This document shows positions 41,337 through 49,563 of a DNA stretch of 64,000 nt, in pieces. This DNA comes from Inquilinus limosus_F (lineage in GTDB: Bacteria > Pseudomonadota > Alphaproteobacteria > DSM-16000 > Inquilinaceae), in contig NZ_JAHVDK010000001.1 of NCBI RefSeq assembly GCF_051487185.1, positions 248,001 to 312,000 of the forward strand, given 5' to 3'. The translations under genes were made by a program, and so were the position numbers. The notes below the pieces were generated by a model, which saw only the letters and a list, made by a program, of their open reading frames with translations, was not told where the DNA came from and searched no databases. The first letter of the stretch is position 1, and each line of letters begins with the position of its first letter.

Positions 41337-42059
41337 TCAACACGGCCCGCTTTCACAGGGGCGCCCATCGCCGTCCCTATCGAGCCTGTAGAGCCCGCAT
41401 TGGTTCAGGTAGAAGTTCGCCTCCGCGCACGAGTTCATTTGTCCGCACGTCCGCTTCCCCCCGCAGGTGAACCCTGAGCCGGCCCTTCTTGTCTGCCTTA
41501 CCGGGGCCTCCTGCTGCGGCGCCTCGAACAGCGTCGCCGGGCGGGCTGCCGGCGCCGTCCTGGTGGTGGCCGTGGCTGTAGGCGGCGGCGCCTCCACCGT
41601 ATCCACAGGCCCCAGGAAGCGCCCGCTCACCCACCCTAGGCGGCCCTGATACGACACCTCCATCCACGCCTCCCCATCGACCTCCTGAGCGTCCCCCGTG
41701 TGGATCACGATGGTCCCCCTCGGGAGCGGGGCGCCGTTGGGCTCATAGCCGGTGCCAGGCCCTTTCCGCATGTTCAGAGATTGGGCCGTGACCTTCCGGG
41801 GCACGGGGGTGAGGGTTCGTGTCAAGTTGGACTTGACGGGTGCCGTAGAGGGCGCAGGGGGGGCCACGGCTGGAGGCGTTGAGGGGCGCACGCTCGGCCT
41901 CGGCAGCGCAACCGGCGGGGGAGCCGTAGAGGTGGCCGGAACGGACGGCGAATAGGTCACGTAACGGGGCGTGGAGGGTGTGTTCTCCCCCATGCATTTG
42001 CCTAGAGCGCCGAGAATGATGAGCCCCAGGACGAGGATGCTTGGTTTGGCCTTGGCCAA
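41337..42059 (-). CDS. SH3b and excalibur-like domain protein
   Basis: 240 residues from a TTG start. The hydrophobic segment PSILVLGLIILGALGK anchors it in the membrane; a Pro/Ala/Thr linker follows; an SH3b domain (SLNMRKGPGTGYEPNGAPLP...GRLGWVSGRFLGP) and a C-terminal Cys-rich excalibur-like domain (CAEANFYLNQCGLYRLDRDG, GRPCESGPC) complete it. It probably works at the cell envelope, binding peptidoglycan and Ca2+. An ATG-only start (about 41990) would drop the anchor; the longer 42224 start overlaps the upstream gene and is rejected. Confidence 0.7.
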   Translation of the reverse strand: MAKAKPSILVLGLIILGALGKCMGENTPSTPRYVTYSPSVPATSTAPPPVALPRPSVRPSTPPAVAPPAPSTAPVKSNLTRTLTPVPRKVTAQSLNMRKGPGTGYEPNGAPLPRGTIVIHTGDAQEVDGEAWMEVSYQGRLGWVSGRFLGPVDTVEAPPPTATATTRTAPAARPATLFEAPQQEAPVRQTRRAGSGFTCGGKRTCGQMNSCAEANFYLNQCGLYRLDRDGDGRPCESGPC

Positions 42060-42093
42060 TGGGGTGGTCCAAGAACAAAGCCTATTGGCCCCG

Positions 42094-42240
42094 CTATCTC
42101 CTCGGCTTTCCGTGGCAATGATAGCCGCCGTTCTTATGGTCTTGGTGGCAGCCGTTTGCGTCAGTGCCGCCGGAATGGGCAAGAGCCGCAGTGGCAGTGA
42201 GCACCACGAGGCAGGCAGCACCAAGAACAGTCTTCAGCAT
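42094..42240 (-). CDS. small secreted HSGGTD/YHCH-motif protein
   Basis: 48-residue protein. Signal peptide MLKTVLGAACLVVLTATAA followed by HSGGTDANGCH and GGYHCHGKPRR, a motif found in small phage and bacterial exported proteins whose His/Cys pattern suggests metal binding. A purine-rich AAAGGG ribosome site precedes the ATG. It lies 34 bp upstream of the SH3b gene on the same strand and was probably made as an operon with it. Confidence 0.75.
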   Translation of the reverse strand: MLKTVLGAACLVVLTATAALAHSGGTDANGCHQDHKNGGYHCHGKPRR

Positions 42241-42294
42241 AACAATCCCTTTCTGTGAAAACGCTGTACCGAATGAACCGGGTGGCCGGCGCGG

Positions 42295-42834
42295 CTAGTC
42301 AACCGGTGCGACGGCGACGCCTCCAGCCTCCGCGCAAGCCTGGGCGGGCTTGGCTAGAGTCAGGGTGCCGATGCGGCAGATGACGGCCCCCGAAGCGGCG
42401 GCCGGCTTGCTGGGCTCGATTTGCCGGGCGACTGCGGGCGCGGCGACCAGGGTCGGGCCGGCCTGCGGTTCCAGGGTTACCGTAAGCGTGGGCTCGTACT
42501 TGTTCAGCGCGCCGGTGGCGTAGTCCACCAAGCCGAAATCGAGCGTCAGCGCTCCCGCAACACCCCATCCGCTGGCCGAAGAAACCAGCGTCACGGTCTT
42601 GTCACGATAGCCGGGCGCCTTGCAGGTGAAGAGGATGTCGTTCCGGCTCTTGTCAACCTTGTAGATGTGCGAGACCGGATCATAGGTCCCGGTCGGGGCG
42701 CCCTTCCGGGTGCCGCTGCACGACGCCACGGCGGGTGTGACATCAACCCGGATCTCTTGGCTCGTCCCCTCGGTGATTGACGCGCAGCCGGACAGGCTAA
42801 GGGCTGCGATGGCAGCCGCCGAAAATCGCTTCAT
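42295..42834 (-). CDS. phage-associated lipoprotein
   Basis: 179 residues with signal peptide and lipobox LSLSGCAS (Cys17). The mature part contains a PEGA-like beta domain (EIRVDVTPAVASCSGTRKG...YKVDKSRNDILFTCKAPGYR) with a glycine-rich TLVSSASGWGVAGALTLDFG segment and a Pro/Ala tail. Such proteins occur in both chromosomes and prophages of Proteobacteria; the function is unknown. Ribosome site AGGAAC before the ATG is modest. Confidence 0.7.
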   Translation of the reverse strand: MKRFSAAAIAALSLSGCASITEGTSQEIRVDVTPAVASCSGTRKGAPTGTYDPVSHIYKVDKSRNDILFTCKAPGYRDKTVTLVSSASGWGVAGALTLDFGLVDYATGALNKYEPTLTVTLEPQAGPTLVAAPAVARQIEPSKPAAASGAVICRIGTLTLAKPAQACAEAGGVAVAPVD

Positions 42835-42919
42835 CGAAAGAGTTCCTAAAATGCCGTCAAACTCCTAAGAGGAAAGCAGCGCGGGGCTGAAAGCGCAAGG
42901 GGCGAAAGTATCCGCCTAT

Positions 42920-43162
42920 TCAATCCCTCCGTGGTGCCCTCAACTCAATCCTACAGGCCACCTCACTCCGGCATCCGGTACACCTCAACGCCATCTCGAT
43001 CCGGAACAGCCGAGCATCGCTCCCGAACCGGTTCATGAGCCGCCGCCGGTCCAGCTCCCGCCTGCGGTTGCACCTACCGCACTTCGCCACGATGCCGGTA
43101 AGGGGCGAGATGTCGGAAAGCCGGATGCCGATATCCCAGTTGTTCTGAACACGGTCCCTCAC
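42920..43162 (-). CDS. zinc-ribbon-like phage protein, copy 1
   Basis: 80 residues with two CxxC pairs, AKCGRCNRRRE and LRCTGCRSE, giving a treble-clef/zinc-ribbon-like fold, plus a basic RRRELDRRRLM helix. Probably binds nucleic acid. GTG start overlaps the upstream gene by 4 bp. A near-identical paralogue lies at 60530-60772 in the neighbouring prophage remnant, differing at only a few residues. Confidence 0.75.
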   Translation of the reverse strand: MRDRVQNNWDIGIRLSDISPLTGIVAKCGRCNRRRELDRRRLMNRFGSDARLFRIEMALRCTGCRSEVACRIELRAPRRD

Positions 43163-43395
43163 CTGGGGCTTTGGCGGCCCTTTCCCGCGTCACCGAAGAT
43201 GCGCCTTTCCGCCGCCTCGATCCCGTCCCGGAGAAGCGCCGTGATCTCCTTATCGCTCATCCCGTGTTCCCGTGCGCCCCATATGACCTCCTCGCGGCGG
43301 TCCTTCATGGCGCCGATGAGGAGATGCGGGTTCGCCGAGTCGGGGCGGAACGCTGCCCGAAGATCTTCGCTGAAGGGGCCGCGACGGTGCTTCAT
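43159..43395 (-). CDS. conserved phage protein, copy 1
   Basis: 78-residue charged protein: FSEDLRAAFRPDSANPHLLI then EHGMSDKEITALLRDGIEAA. No family recognised; the second part looks like a small helical HTH-like unit. AGGAG ribosome site 6 bp before the ATG. Its paralogue is at 60781-61005. It overlaps the zinc-ribbon gene by 4 bp; both belong to the SOS-box transcript starting near 45100. Confidence 0.7.
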   Translation of the reverse strand: MKHRRGPFSEDLRAAFRPDSANPHLLIGAMKDRREEVIWGAREHGMSDKEITALLRDGIEAAERRIFGDAGKGRQSPR

Positions 43396-43421
43396 GGGGG
43401 ACTCCTAGCGAGTGAAGTCGA

Positions 43422-43754
43422 TCAACACAGCGAAGCGGCATTCCCGGTCACGGTCGGGAAACCGTTCGCCTGTGCGTCAGGCCCCGGCTCGTCGCAGAAC
43501 GCTCTTATGGCTGCATCGATCCGCCTCCAGTCGTCGAGGTCGATCCGGCCGCGCCGCTCGATGCGCTTGGCGTCGGCCACGATCTGCTCGTAAGGCTTCG
43601 CTGCCATCTTGATGGAGATGTCCATATAGCGGACGAAAGCGGCGCTCATCCTCTGCGGGTCACCGCTCCGCATCGCCTTCAGAGCCTTTCGGGTCGCTAC
43701 CTCGAATTCCAGTATGTCAGCCGGGATCGGGGTGGTGGTGTTCAGCATGGTCAT
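43422..43754 (-). CDS. hypothetical phage protein in the SOS cluster
   Basis: 110-residue helical protein (ILEFEVATRKALKAMRSGDP, FVRYMDISIKMAAKPYEQIV, DLDDWRRIDAAIRAFC). No family recognised. GAGGAG ribosome site 7 bp upstream. The gene lies 24 bp downstream of the SRAP gene and is probably co-transcribed with it. Confidence 0.65.
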   Translation of the reverse strand: MTMLNTTTPIPADILEFEVATRKALKAMRSGDPQRMSAAFVRYMDISIKMAAKPYEQIVADAKRIERRGRIDLDDWRRIDAAIRAFCDEPGPDAQANGFPTVTGNAASLC

Positions 43755-43778
43755 CGCGTTCTCCTCGCAGGATGCGGC

Positions 43779-44477
43779 TCATTCCGCCGCGATTGAGAAC
43801 AGATCGGTTTCATCGGGCTCGGCTTCGTGGACCGGCCGGGCGCCGCCCATCAGCCAGCTCGCCATCCGATCGGTCGGGTAGGGCTTCAGCATCGCCCGGC
43901 GCTCGGCCTCGGTGCTCTCGATTTCGCCGAGCCACACCGGCCACTGCTCCGGATCAAGGATGACCGGCATGCGATGGTGGACCTCCGCCACGATCGCATT
44001 GGCGTCGGTGGTGATCACCGTGTAGGTCTTGATCCATTCCCCTGTACTAGGGTCGCGCCAGCCCTCCCACAGGCCGGCAAGGGCCAAGTGCGAACCGTCT
44101 GCCATGCCGAAGGCATACTTCCGGCCGCGCGGCCTGCCGATCGTCTTGCGTTCGATGAACTCGCTGGCCGGCACGATGCAGCGGCGGCGGGCAAAGGCGT
44201 CCCTGAAGGCCGGCTTTTCGTGAACCGTTTCGGCCCTTGCGTTGTACAGCTTGGCGCCGATGGACGGGTCTTTCGCCCAGCGGGGGATCAAACCCCACTG
44301 CAGCAGATCCGCGTGGCGCTTGCCGGTATCGGCGTTGAAGCGGATGACGATCCCGCGATCACCCGGCTGATTGTCCTCGGGTGGCCGCTTGCCCTTCCCC
44401 TGCGCGGCTTCAAGCGTCAACCGATAGAGAGCATGGATATCGGAGTAGCTCAGGCGGTTGGTGTTCTCGCCGCACAT
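43779..44477 (-). CDS. SOS-response-associated peptidase (SRAP/YedK/HMCES family)
   Basis: 232 residues. The invariant N-terminus MCGENTNR puts the catalytic Cys2 at the mature N-terminus; NARAETVHEKPAFRDAF, CIVPASEFIE (catalytic Glu) and VHHRMPVIL (catalytic His) complete the active site. SRAP proteins form a thiazolidine crosslink with abasic sites in single-stranded DNA and shield them. Here a phage-borne copy sits behind a LexA box, which fits its role during induced replication. Confidence 0.9.
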   Translation of the reverse strand: MCGENTNRLSYSDIHALYRLTLEAAQGKGKRPPEDNQPGDRGIVIRFNADTGKRHADLLQWGLIPRWAKDPSIGAKLYNARAETVHEKPAFRDAFARRRCIVPASEFIERKTIGRPRGRKYAFGMADGSHLALAGLWEGWRDPSTGEWIKTYTVITTDANAIVAEVHHRMPVILDPEQWPVWLGEIESTEAERRAMLKPYPTDRMASWLMGGARPVHEAEPDETDLFSIAAE

Positions 44478-44486
44478 AGCGGCCTC

Positions 44487-44669
44487 CTATTCCGGGTCGA
44501 TGCTCAGCGCCCGAAGATGGCGTTCGGCGACAGCGGTCCCCTTGGCGAGCAAGGCGGCGATTTCATCCTCGCGAAGACCTAGCTCTAAGCCGCGCCACCG
44601 CAGTTCATTGCGGGTAATGGCGTCTTCAATTTCCGCATCGATCAGCTTGGTTTCGAGGTCGCGGGGCAT
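44487..44669 (-). CDS. small helical phage protein
   Basis: 60 residues: MPRDLETKLIDAEIEDAITR then LELGLREDEIAALLAKGTAV. Two or three helices, possibly a small HTH. No family recognised. It starts 4 bp downstream of the preceding gene and ends 9 bp before the SRAP start, so it is co-translated in the SOS cluster. Confidence 0.6.
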   Translation of the reverse strand: MPRDLETKLIDAEIEDAITRNELRWRGLELGLREDEIAALLAKGTAVAERHLRALSIDPE

Positions 44670-44673
44670 CGGT

Positions 44674-45087
44674 TCACTCCGCCACCGGAAGGCGCGGGCC
44701 GAAGACCTCGCAAAAGGCTCTAACCTCGTCCCACAGCTCCTCATCGGTGCAGCTCAGGGCCTCGGCCGGGATTGCTGCAGTGTCGACCGGCAGGCTGCCA
44801 TCGCGGGCCACCTTCTGAAGTGCAGCCAAGGCGTTCTCCAGCTTGACGGGCTCCCGGTTATCGATCCCTTCATTGATCCAGCGGGCGGCCTGCCAGATCG
44901 CGGCGCGTTCGTTGGCGCCAAGCGGCGTCGCACAGCTCGGATCTATGTCGCCTTCCCGATCCTGCCCCTTCGCCCGCAGTAGCCGGTCGCCCATCAGTTT
45001 CAGGCATTCGAGCCCGAGATTCCGGGCCGCTCGGCTGAGTGCTCTGCCTCTCATCGCGTTGGCGACTACCGGTGGGAGTGCGTCCAT
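44674..45087 (-). CDS. hypothetical phage protein, first gene of the SOS cluster
   Basis: 137 residues, helical (LSRAARNLGLECLKLMGDRL, ERAAIWQAARWINEGI, LENALAALQKVARDG). Not recognised. The ATG at 45087 has a GAGGGCGG ribosome site; the TTG at 45108 is less likely. The LexA box at 45110-45124 lies 23 bp upstream, so this gene heads the SOS-controlled transcript running to 42920. Confidence 0.65.
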   Translation of the reverse strand: MDALPPVVANAMRGRALSRAARNLGLECLKLMGDRLLRAKGQDREGDIDPSCATPLGANERAAIWQAARWINEGIDNREPVKLENALAALQKVARDGSLPVDTAAIPAEALSCTDEELWDEVRAFCEVFGPRLPVAE

Positions 45088-45109
45088 TTCCGCCCTCGAT
45101 CGTACCAAT

Positions 45110-45124
45110 GTTCCCTTTCTGTTC
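45110..45124. promoter_or_regulatory. LexA box (GTTC-N7-GTTC) before the SRAP cluster
   Basis: GTTC-CCTTTCT-GTTC, an exact match to the direct-repeat SOS box of alphaproteobacterial LexA. It lies 23 bp upstream of the first gene of the minus-strand cluster 45087-42920. The surrounding 50 bp are alike at 61036-61084, where the same box (GTTC-GCTAAAT-GTTC) stands. The stretch 45125-45379 beyond it holds no gene, only direct repeats GAGTCGAGTCG. Confidence 0.8.
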
Positions 45125-45379
45125 TATGCCTGGGTGTGCCGTGAGTCGAGTCGATTCCTAAAATGCTATATATCGGGCATCAGGGTCGAACGCGCCGCTA
45201 CATGCTGCGGTCCGTGCAAACCAGGTCGGCGGGAGTCGAGTCGGTCGGTGCAAGGGCGCGGCCGAGCGCGAAGGGGAAGCAAGCTTTCCACCCGTCGATG
45301 GACCAGCGCCGATCTCCCAGCCAGCCGATTGCTGCCGGAAGGTGCTCCAGGCCGAGGCCGGCCGTGAAGCAAGTGCGTG

Positions 45380-46036
45380 TCAAGTTGGCTTGACCGATGC
45401 CGGGCCAGTCCCCACAGGGCGCCCCATCAGGTAGGCCATAATCTCCTCCTGACGAACCCTCTCCGACTCCTTCCGGGCCACCTCAGCGTCAACCCCGCGG
45501 GCCACGGCCTCGGCAATCCTGGCCTCAAACCGCGCTTGTCTCGCCGCACTCTCGGCGTTGTACTTCGCCACCTGGGCCTCAAAGGCGATTCGGGATGGGG
45601 ACTTCTCCCGCTCGGTGCGGCGCCGTACTCGCTTCACGCCCTTTCCGCCCTCGCCTTCGCCCTTCGCGGCCACCTTCTTGAGCGAGATGTTGCTTCTGCG
45701 GAGGTCCCGCCGGTCGTCATTTGCATAGACGGTGCGGGCGTGGGCGTTGGCCCCGAGGATCAGCCGGGCGACGCTGGTAGGGGTGCGCTTCACGTCCACC
45801 CTGACATGGGCCGGGCGGGTGCCACCGGTCCCGTTGAGATACCAGTTGGGCGAGATGCGGCGGGCCATCAGCCGCTCCCAATCTTCGCGGTCCACCAAAG
45901 CGACTCCGCCGGCACCCGCTAGGGGCACCTGAACGATCTCCTTCCCGCGCTCGTCCACGGTGAAGATCGGGGCTCGACCGGGCTTCGGCGGGATCAACGG
46001 CGCGGCCGGTTTCGCCGCTGTCGGGTCTGTCGTCAT
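45380..46036 (-). CDS. phage protein with degenerate HNH/AP2-like region
   Basis: 218 residues. The region RRISPNWYLNGTGGTRPAHV...VARLILGANAHARTVY...DRRDLRRSNISL follows the layout of AP2/HNH homing-nuclease-like proteins (the NDDRRDLRRSN element is the DNxxxN end of the HNH motif), but the leading catalytic His is not evident. The C-terminal half is a long charged coiled-coil (FEAQVAKYNAESAARQARFE). A DNA-binding or inactive HNH derivative is likely. Preceded by a hairpin at 46067-46092. Confidence 0.6.
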   Translation of the reverse strand: MTTDPTAAKPAAPLIPPKPGRAPIFTVDERGKEIVQVPLAGAGGVALVDREDWERLMARRISPNWYLNGTGGTRPAHVRVDVKRTPTSVARLILGANAHARTVYANDDRRDLRRSNISLKKVAAKGEGEGGKGVKRVRRRTEREKSPSRIAFEAQVAKYNAESAARQARFEARIAEAVARGVDAEVARKESERVRQEEIMAYLMGRPVGTGPASVKPT

Positions 46037-46066
46037 CTAGATTGGCTCCTGTGTTTGAAACGAGAA

Positions 46067-46092
46067 GCCCGCCACGGGGGAACCGGGCGGGC
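46067..46092 (-). terminator. GC hairpin upstream of 45380-46036
   Basis: Stem GCCCGCC/GGCGGGC, followed on the minus strand by TTCTCGTTTC. One of four matching hairpins in this block; each comes just before the ribosome site of a minus-strand gene and would end the previous transcript. Confidence 0.65.
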
Positions 46093-46152
46093 CAGAAGGT
46101 GCGAGTTTGAGGGGGTCTGGGCGGGAAGAGGCCGGCGGTAGGCCGACGTACC

Positions 46153-46500
46153 TCAATCCTCGCCGTCCAATTCCTGCCCCTCAGACTGTGCGGTTTTCAT
46201 GCCGTAGAAAGGGTTCCGGCCCATCCTGAAGGGCCAGAGCGCGCAGCCGGTGGCGGTGCACTTCCGGGCCTCGCTGGCGTCCCCTCCCGAGCACTCGATG
46301 CATTGCGCTCGGATGGCCTTCAGGGGACTCGTGGGGCGCCCGTCCCCCGATGCTCGCAGAGGCTCGCGGGCCATGGCCGCGGGATCGATGGTCCGCGGAT
46401 CGCGGCCGATCAGCTCCCCGCCATCGACCGCGTAGGGGCTGGGCATGAGGAGGGGCGAGGCGCGGTCCTGGGCGTAGACAAGGCGGGAGGTGATAGTCAC
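46153..46500 (-). CDS. phage cysteine-cluster protein
   Basis: 115 residues from a GTG with an AGGAGA ribosome site. The motif CIECSGGDASEARKC followed by GCALWPFRMGRNP (a C-x2-C ... C-x4-C form) is a recurrent zinc-binding signature of short phage proteins. The N-terminus PSPYAVDGGELIGRDPRTID is strand-rich. Function unknown; possibly a DNA-binding adaptor. Confidence 0.7.
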   Translation of the reverse strand: MTITSRLVYAQDRASPLLMPSPYAVDGGELIGRDPRTIDPAAMAREPLRASGDGRPTSPLKAIRAQCIECSGGDASEARKCTATGCALWPFRMGRNPFYGMKTAQSEGQELDGED

Positions 46501-46535
46501 GGGGAGAGGTCTCCTGTGTTGGTGGAAACGAGAAA

Positions 46536-46561
46536 GCCCGCCACGGGGGACCGTAGCGGGC
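46536..46561 (-). terminator. GC hairpin upstream of 46153-46500
   Basis: Stem GCCCGC/GCGGGC with a 14-nt loop, then CTTTCTCGTTTCC on the minus strand. Same design as the hairpins at 46067, 49030 and 49564. Confidence 0.65.
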
Positions 46562-46616
46562 GCGTAGGGGATCGGTTTGGGGAAGCACACAGGCCGCTTT
46601 CGGGGCCGTGTCGGCT

Positions 46617-48968
46617 CTACTGCTGGTCTTCGGTAGTGAAGTCCCGCGGAGGGGGGATGATGCCAGGGTTTCCCCGGCTCATGTCGCGGCGGAAATCCTG
46701 TCTGAGGCCGTTCAGCCGGACAGTCTCGTCAATGATCTCCTGCCGCTCCTTGGCCGCCTCCTCCCGCATGTCCGCGCGGATGCTGTCCATGGTGATGTAC
46801 CGGCGGGCCGGGTCGCTGATCGGGAGGCCGCTCCGGTCGATCACGATCCACCTACCGGCCGAGGCGCCGTCCTGCACCACGGTCAGGTCGTCGAAGTCGT
46901 ACTCGTCCCGAAGGTCCGCCCCGTCGTCCTCGTAGAGCGCCCTGAGGCGCTTGGTCAGGCGCGCGCCGATGTCCGCCGGGTAGGCCCTGGCATTGGCCCT
47001 GACCGCATAGCCGTTAACGTTGAGATGCGACGTGGCGAACTGCTGCGTTGCCACCTCTACGGCTTTTGTGGGGGACAGGCCGAGGTCCATGTTCCGGAAG
47101 GCCAGTTCCTCAATCTGGCGCCGAACATCCCCGGTGTTGTGGACGGGGCCGACAATGCCCTCCTCGCCCCACCAGAGCCGCCCGAAGGCGGTCTCCGGCT
47201 GAGCCCTGAGGGTGATGCGGTCGCCGGCTTCCCGAACCTCATTGCGCTCCTGGAGGGTCAGGTTCGCCGAGCCGCGCCGGTCGAGCCGGGAAAGCTGGAT
47301 GGCCTGGGTTGCGGCCTGATCGAAGGTCAGCCCGCCGTATTCCATGCCCACCCGGATATCGTCGTAGAAGGCGCGCTCCCGGCTGCCCTTCAGGAGCCCG
47401 TTTTGGGCGTACTTGGGGTTCATCTGGTAGACGGCCGAATAGGCCTCGTAGGCGTCCTGAAGGCGCCCCAGAGAGACCGTCCCTTTCTCGACATCCACAG
47501 ACCGAACGGAGCTGTAAGCGCTCGACAAAACCGCCTGCGTCTGGTCGTCCTCGAACCCGTTCTTCGCGAACCAATCGGCGTCATACTGCGCCTTCTGGGC
47601 AGGCGACCAGTTGTCCGCCTGGGCAAGGCGGTTGCTCGCCTCCTGGAAGGTCTGGACGGTGTCGCGGATCTGATCGGCTCGGCTGTAGTTCACCTCCTCC
47701 CCGCTGTCGTTGAGCACCTTCACGTCACTGATGAGGGCGCCCCGGCCCTCGGCAGCGATCCCCCAGGCGGCCCGTCTGGCGGATTGCCGAGATGCATCGG
47801 CGGCGTTCGCCAGGGCCAGCTTCTCCACGGCTTTGGCGTTGGCCGCCCGAAGGTCCGCCGCCCTGGCATCCGAGCGGGCGACGAGGGAAATGCGTTGCTC
47901 ATCGTTGATGAGCCCGGCCGCACGGTCCCTTTCGGCCTGCTCCGCGGTGTAGGTCCCCTTGTCCACCGCCGCGAGGATCGGGGCCATCTGGTCCGGCATT
48001 GCTCGCTGGGTCAGTTCCACCCGCCGGGACCGCGCCCGCTCCTTGAGCTGGACAGCATCGGCCAAGTTCTCCCGCTTGTTGCCAAGGGCGCCCACGCCCC
48101 CGCGGTCATCGTCCAGCAGGAAGTTGACGGTAGCCTCGTCACCCTCGTCCGCTAGCCGACCGATGACACCCATGAGGACGCGATCCTGATCCGCCCGGCC
48201 CATGACGTTGAGCTTGGCGTTGCTGGTCATCTCGGCCCGCACCCGCTCAGCGTAGGCCTGCGGGGTGTAGGAGCCATCCGCCTGCATCTGGGTGCGGATG
48301 CTGATGAAGCGTCCCGCGATCAGGTCGGCGCTGTCCTGGGCGAACTGCTGGGCCTTGTCCTGGGCGTTCATGGGCCGCAGGCGGTCCGCGATCTGGCGGA
48401 AGGACCGGGCGTATTGGCGCTGGGCGAAGGGGTCGTCCCCCACCTCGGCGAGACCGGCCGCCTGCCCCTGGGCGATGAACTCATCCAGGTTCCCGTTCAT
48501 CTTGTCGAAGCCGCCGCTCTCGTACTGACGGACCAGCTCCAGCGCCGCAGCGGTGCCAGCGTTCTCGCCGTAGAGCTGCATGAACTTGGCGCGGGCGAAC
48601 GGCCCCTCCCAGTTCTTGATCTCGCCGCTCTTGATAAACCGGTTCTGCTCGTCGAGGGTCATGCCCCCGATGCGGGCCTCGGCGCGCGCCTCCTCCGCCT
48701 GCTTCGCCTTGTCCATCTGATCATCAGCGAACCGGGCCAGGACAGGGGAGAAGTCGCGGAGCCCCTGGGCCAGCGCGAAGAACCCGTCACCAGCTCCTTG
48801 GGGGGCCGGCGTGGGCGCGTAGGTGTCCACCGGCTGGGCGACCGGGGCGGTGATCTGGCGGGGCGCGATCTGTGGCTGTGAGGTGCGGATCAGGCGGGGC
48901 TCTCGGCGTCCGCCGCCGGCAACGGTGCTGTCCCGCTGCGGGGTGAGCCCCGGCAAGGTTCTAGCCAT
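46617..48968 (-). CDS. T7 gp15-like internal virion (ejection) protein
   Basis: 783 residues, almost entirely helical. An N-terminal low-complexity entry (LIRTSQPQIAPRQITAPVAQ) leads into a long helical array and a C-terminal basic helix (RADMREEAAKERQEIIDETV). Total length, the VNFLLDDDRGGVGALGNKRE type segment and the end organisation (a WIVIDRSGLPISDP strand pair before the final helix) resemble internal virion protein gp15 of T7-like podoviruses, which forms part of the DNA-ejection channel. Assignment is by overall character, not by a signature motif. A good GAGAGGAA ribosome site precedes it. Confidence 0.65.
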   Translation of the reverse strand: MARTLPGLTPQRDSTVAGGGRREPRLIRTSQPQIAPRQITAPVAQPVDTYAPTPAPQGAGDGFFALAQGLRDFSPVLARFADDQMDKAKQAEEARAEARIGGMTLDEQNRFIKSGEIKNWEGPFARAKFMQLYGENAGTAAALELVRQYESGGFDKMNGNLDEFIAQGQAAGLAEVGDDPFAQRQYARSFRQIADRLRPMNAQDKAQQFAQDSADLIAGRFISIRTQMQADGSYTPQAYAERVRAEMTSNAKLNVMGRADQDRVLMGVIGRLADEGDEATVNFLLDDDRGGVGALGNKRENLADAVQLKERARSRRVELTQRAMPDQMAPILAAVDKGTYTAEQAERDRAAGLINDEQRISLVARSDARAADLRAANAKAVEKLALANAADASRQSARRAAWGIAAEGRGALISDVKVLNDSGEEVNYSRADQIRDTVQTFQEASNRLAQADNWSPAQKAQYDADWFAKNGFEDDQTQAVLSSAYSSVRSVDVEKGTVSLGRLQDAYEAYSAVYQMNPKYAQNGLLKGSRERAFYDDIRVGMEYGGLTFDQAATQAIQLSRLDRRGSANLTLQERNEVREAGDRITLRAQPETAFGRLWWGEEGIVGPVHNTGDVRRQIEELAFRNMDLGLSPTKAVEVATQQFATSHLNVNGYAVRANARAYPADIGARLTKRLRALYEDDGADLRDEYDFDDLTVVQDGASAGRWIVIDRSGLPISDPARRYITMDSIRADMREEAAKERQEIIDETVRLNGLRQDFRRDMSRGNPGIIPPPRDFTTEDQQ

Positions 48969-49029
48969 GGAGGTGGTTCCTCTCTGTGGGTGTGGGCTGC
49001 TGCCGGCGGTTGCCGGACAGGCATGAAGA

Positions 49030-49057
49030 AGCCCGCCTCGGGGTGACCGGGCGGGCT
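49030..49057 (-). terminator. GC hairpin upstream of 46617-48968
   Basis: Perfect 8-bp stem AGCCCGCC/GGCGGGCT; on the minus strand it is followed by TCTTCAT. It separates the gp15-like gene from 49179-49538. Confidence 0.65.
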
Positions 49058-49178
49058 GTGGGTGGTTGCGGTTAGATAGGGGCGTGAAGCGGTCGATGAT
49101 CCCCTATCTGATCGGGGAACATTCGCCTCAACCGCTGCGGTGCGAGGGCGCCGCTAGGACGGCCGGTCGTGTTCTGGG

Positions 49179-49538
49179 CTACATGGAGAGCGGCGGTGAC
49201 AGATCGCTTGTCCTGGCGCTTACCGGGACACGGGAAAGAGCCTCCTGCATCGCCTCCTCCCACGCTCCCTCTACGGCCTCGGCGAAGGCCTCGTAGAAGC
49301 GACCATCTTCCGTCTCCTCGGACAGCATCGGCCGCTCCGAGAAAGACCATTCGACCACGGTCCCCGCCCCGACCGTCCCATCTGCCAGGATCTCGGCGGT
49401 GGCCTTCACGGTGATCGTGACGGCGCCCGGAAGGGTGGCCGTGCGGGTCACCTCGGCAGAGGCGAGAGGTGCGGTGTCAGTGGGCTTGGTGCCGTTCCAG
49501 TGGTGGTACTCGCCGCGGTTGCGGAGGCTGATTGCCAT
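49179..49538 (-). CDS. hypothetical phage structural-region protein
   Basis: 119 residues: MAISLRNRGEYHHWNGTKPT opening, a beta-rich centre (AVTITVKATAEILADGTVGA, GTVVEWSFSERP) and an acidic helix EDGRFYEAFAEAVEGAWEEA. No family recognised. AAGGAA ribosome site before the ATG. Being next to the gp15-like gene, it may be a small virion or decoration protein (inference from position). Confidence 0.6.
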   Translation of the reverse strand: MAISLRNRGEYHHWNGTKPTDTAPLASAEVTRTATLPGAVTITVKATAEILADGTVGAGTVVEWSFSERPMLSEETEDGRFYEAFAEAVEGAWEEAMQEALSRVPVSARTSDLSPPLSM

Positions 49539-49563
49539 GGTGTCGTGTTCCTTCAATGCGAAA

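Noticed and set aside
46608..48155. 515-codon plus-strand frame opposite the gp15-like gene
   Set aside because: No ribosome site, no recognisable domain; the minus-strand frame is longer and has a good ribosome site.
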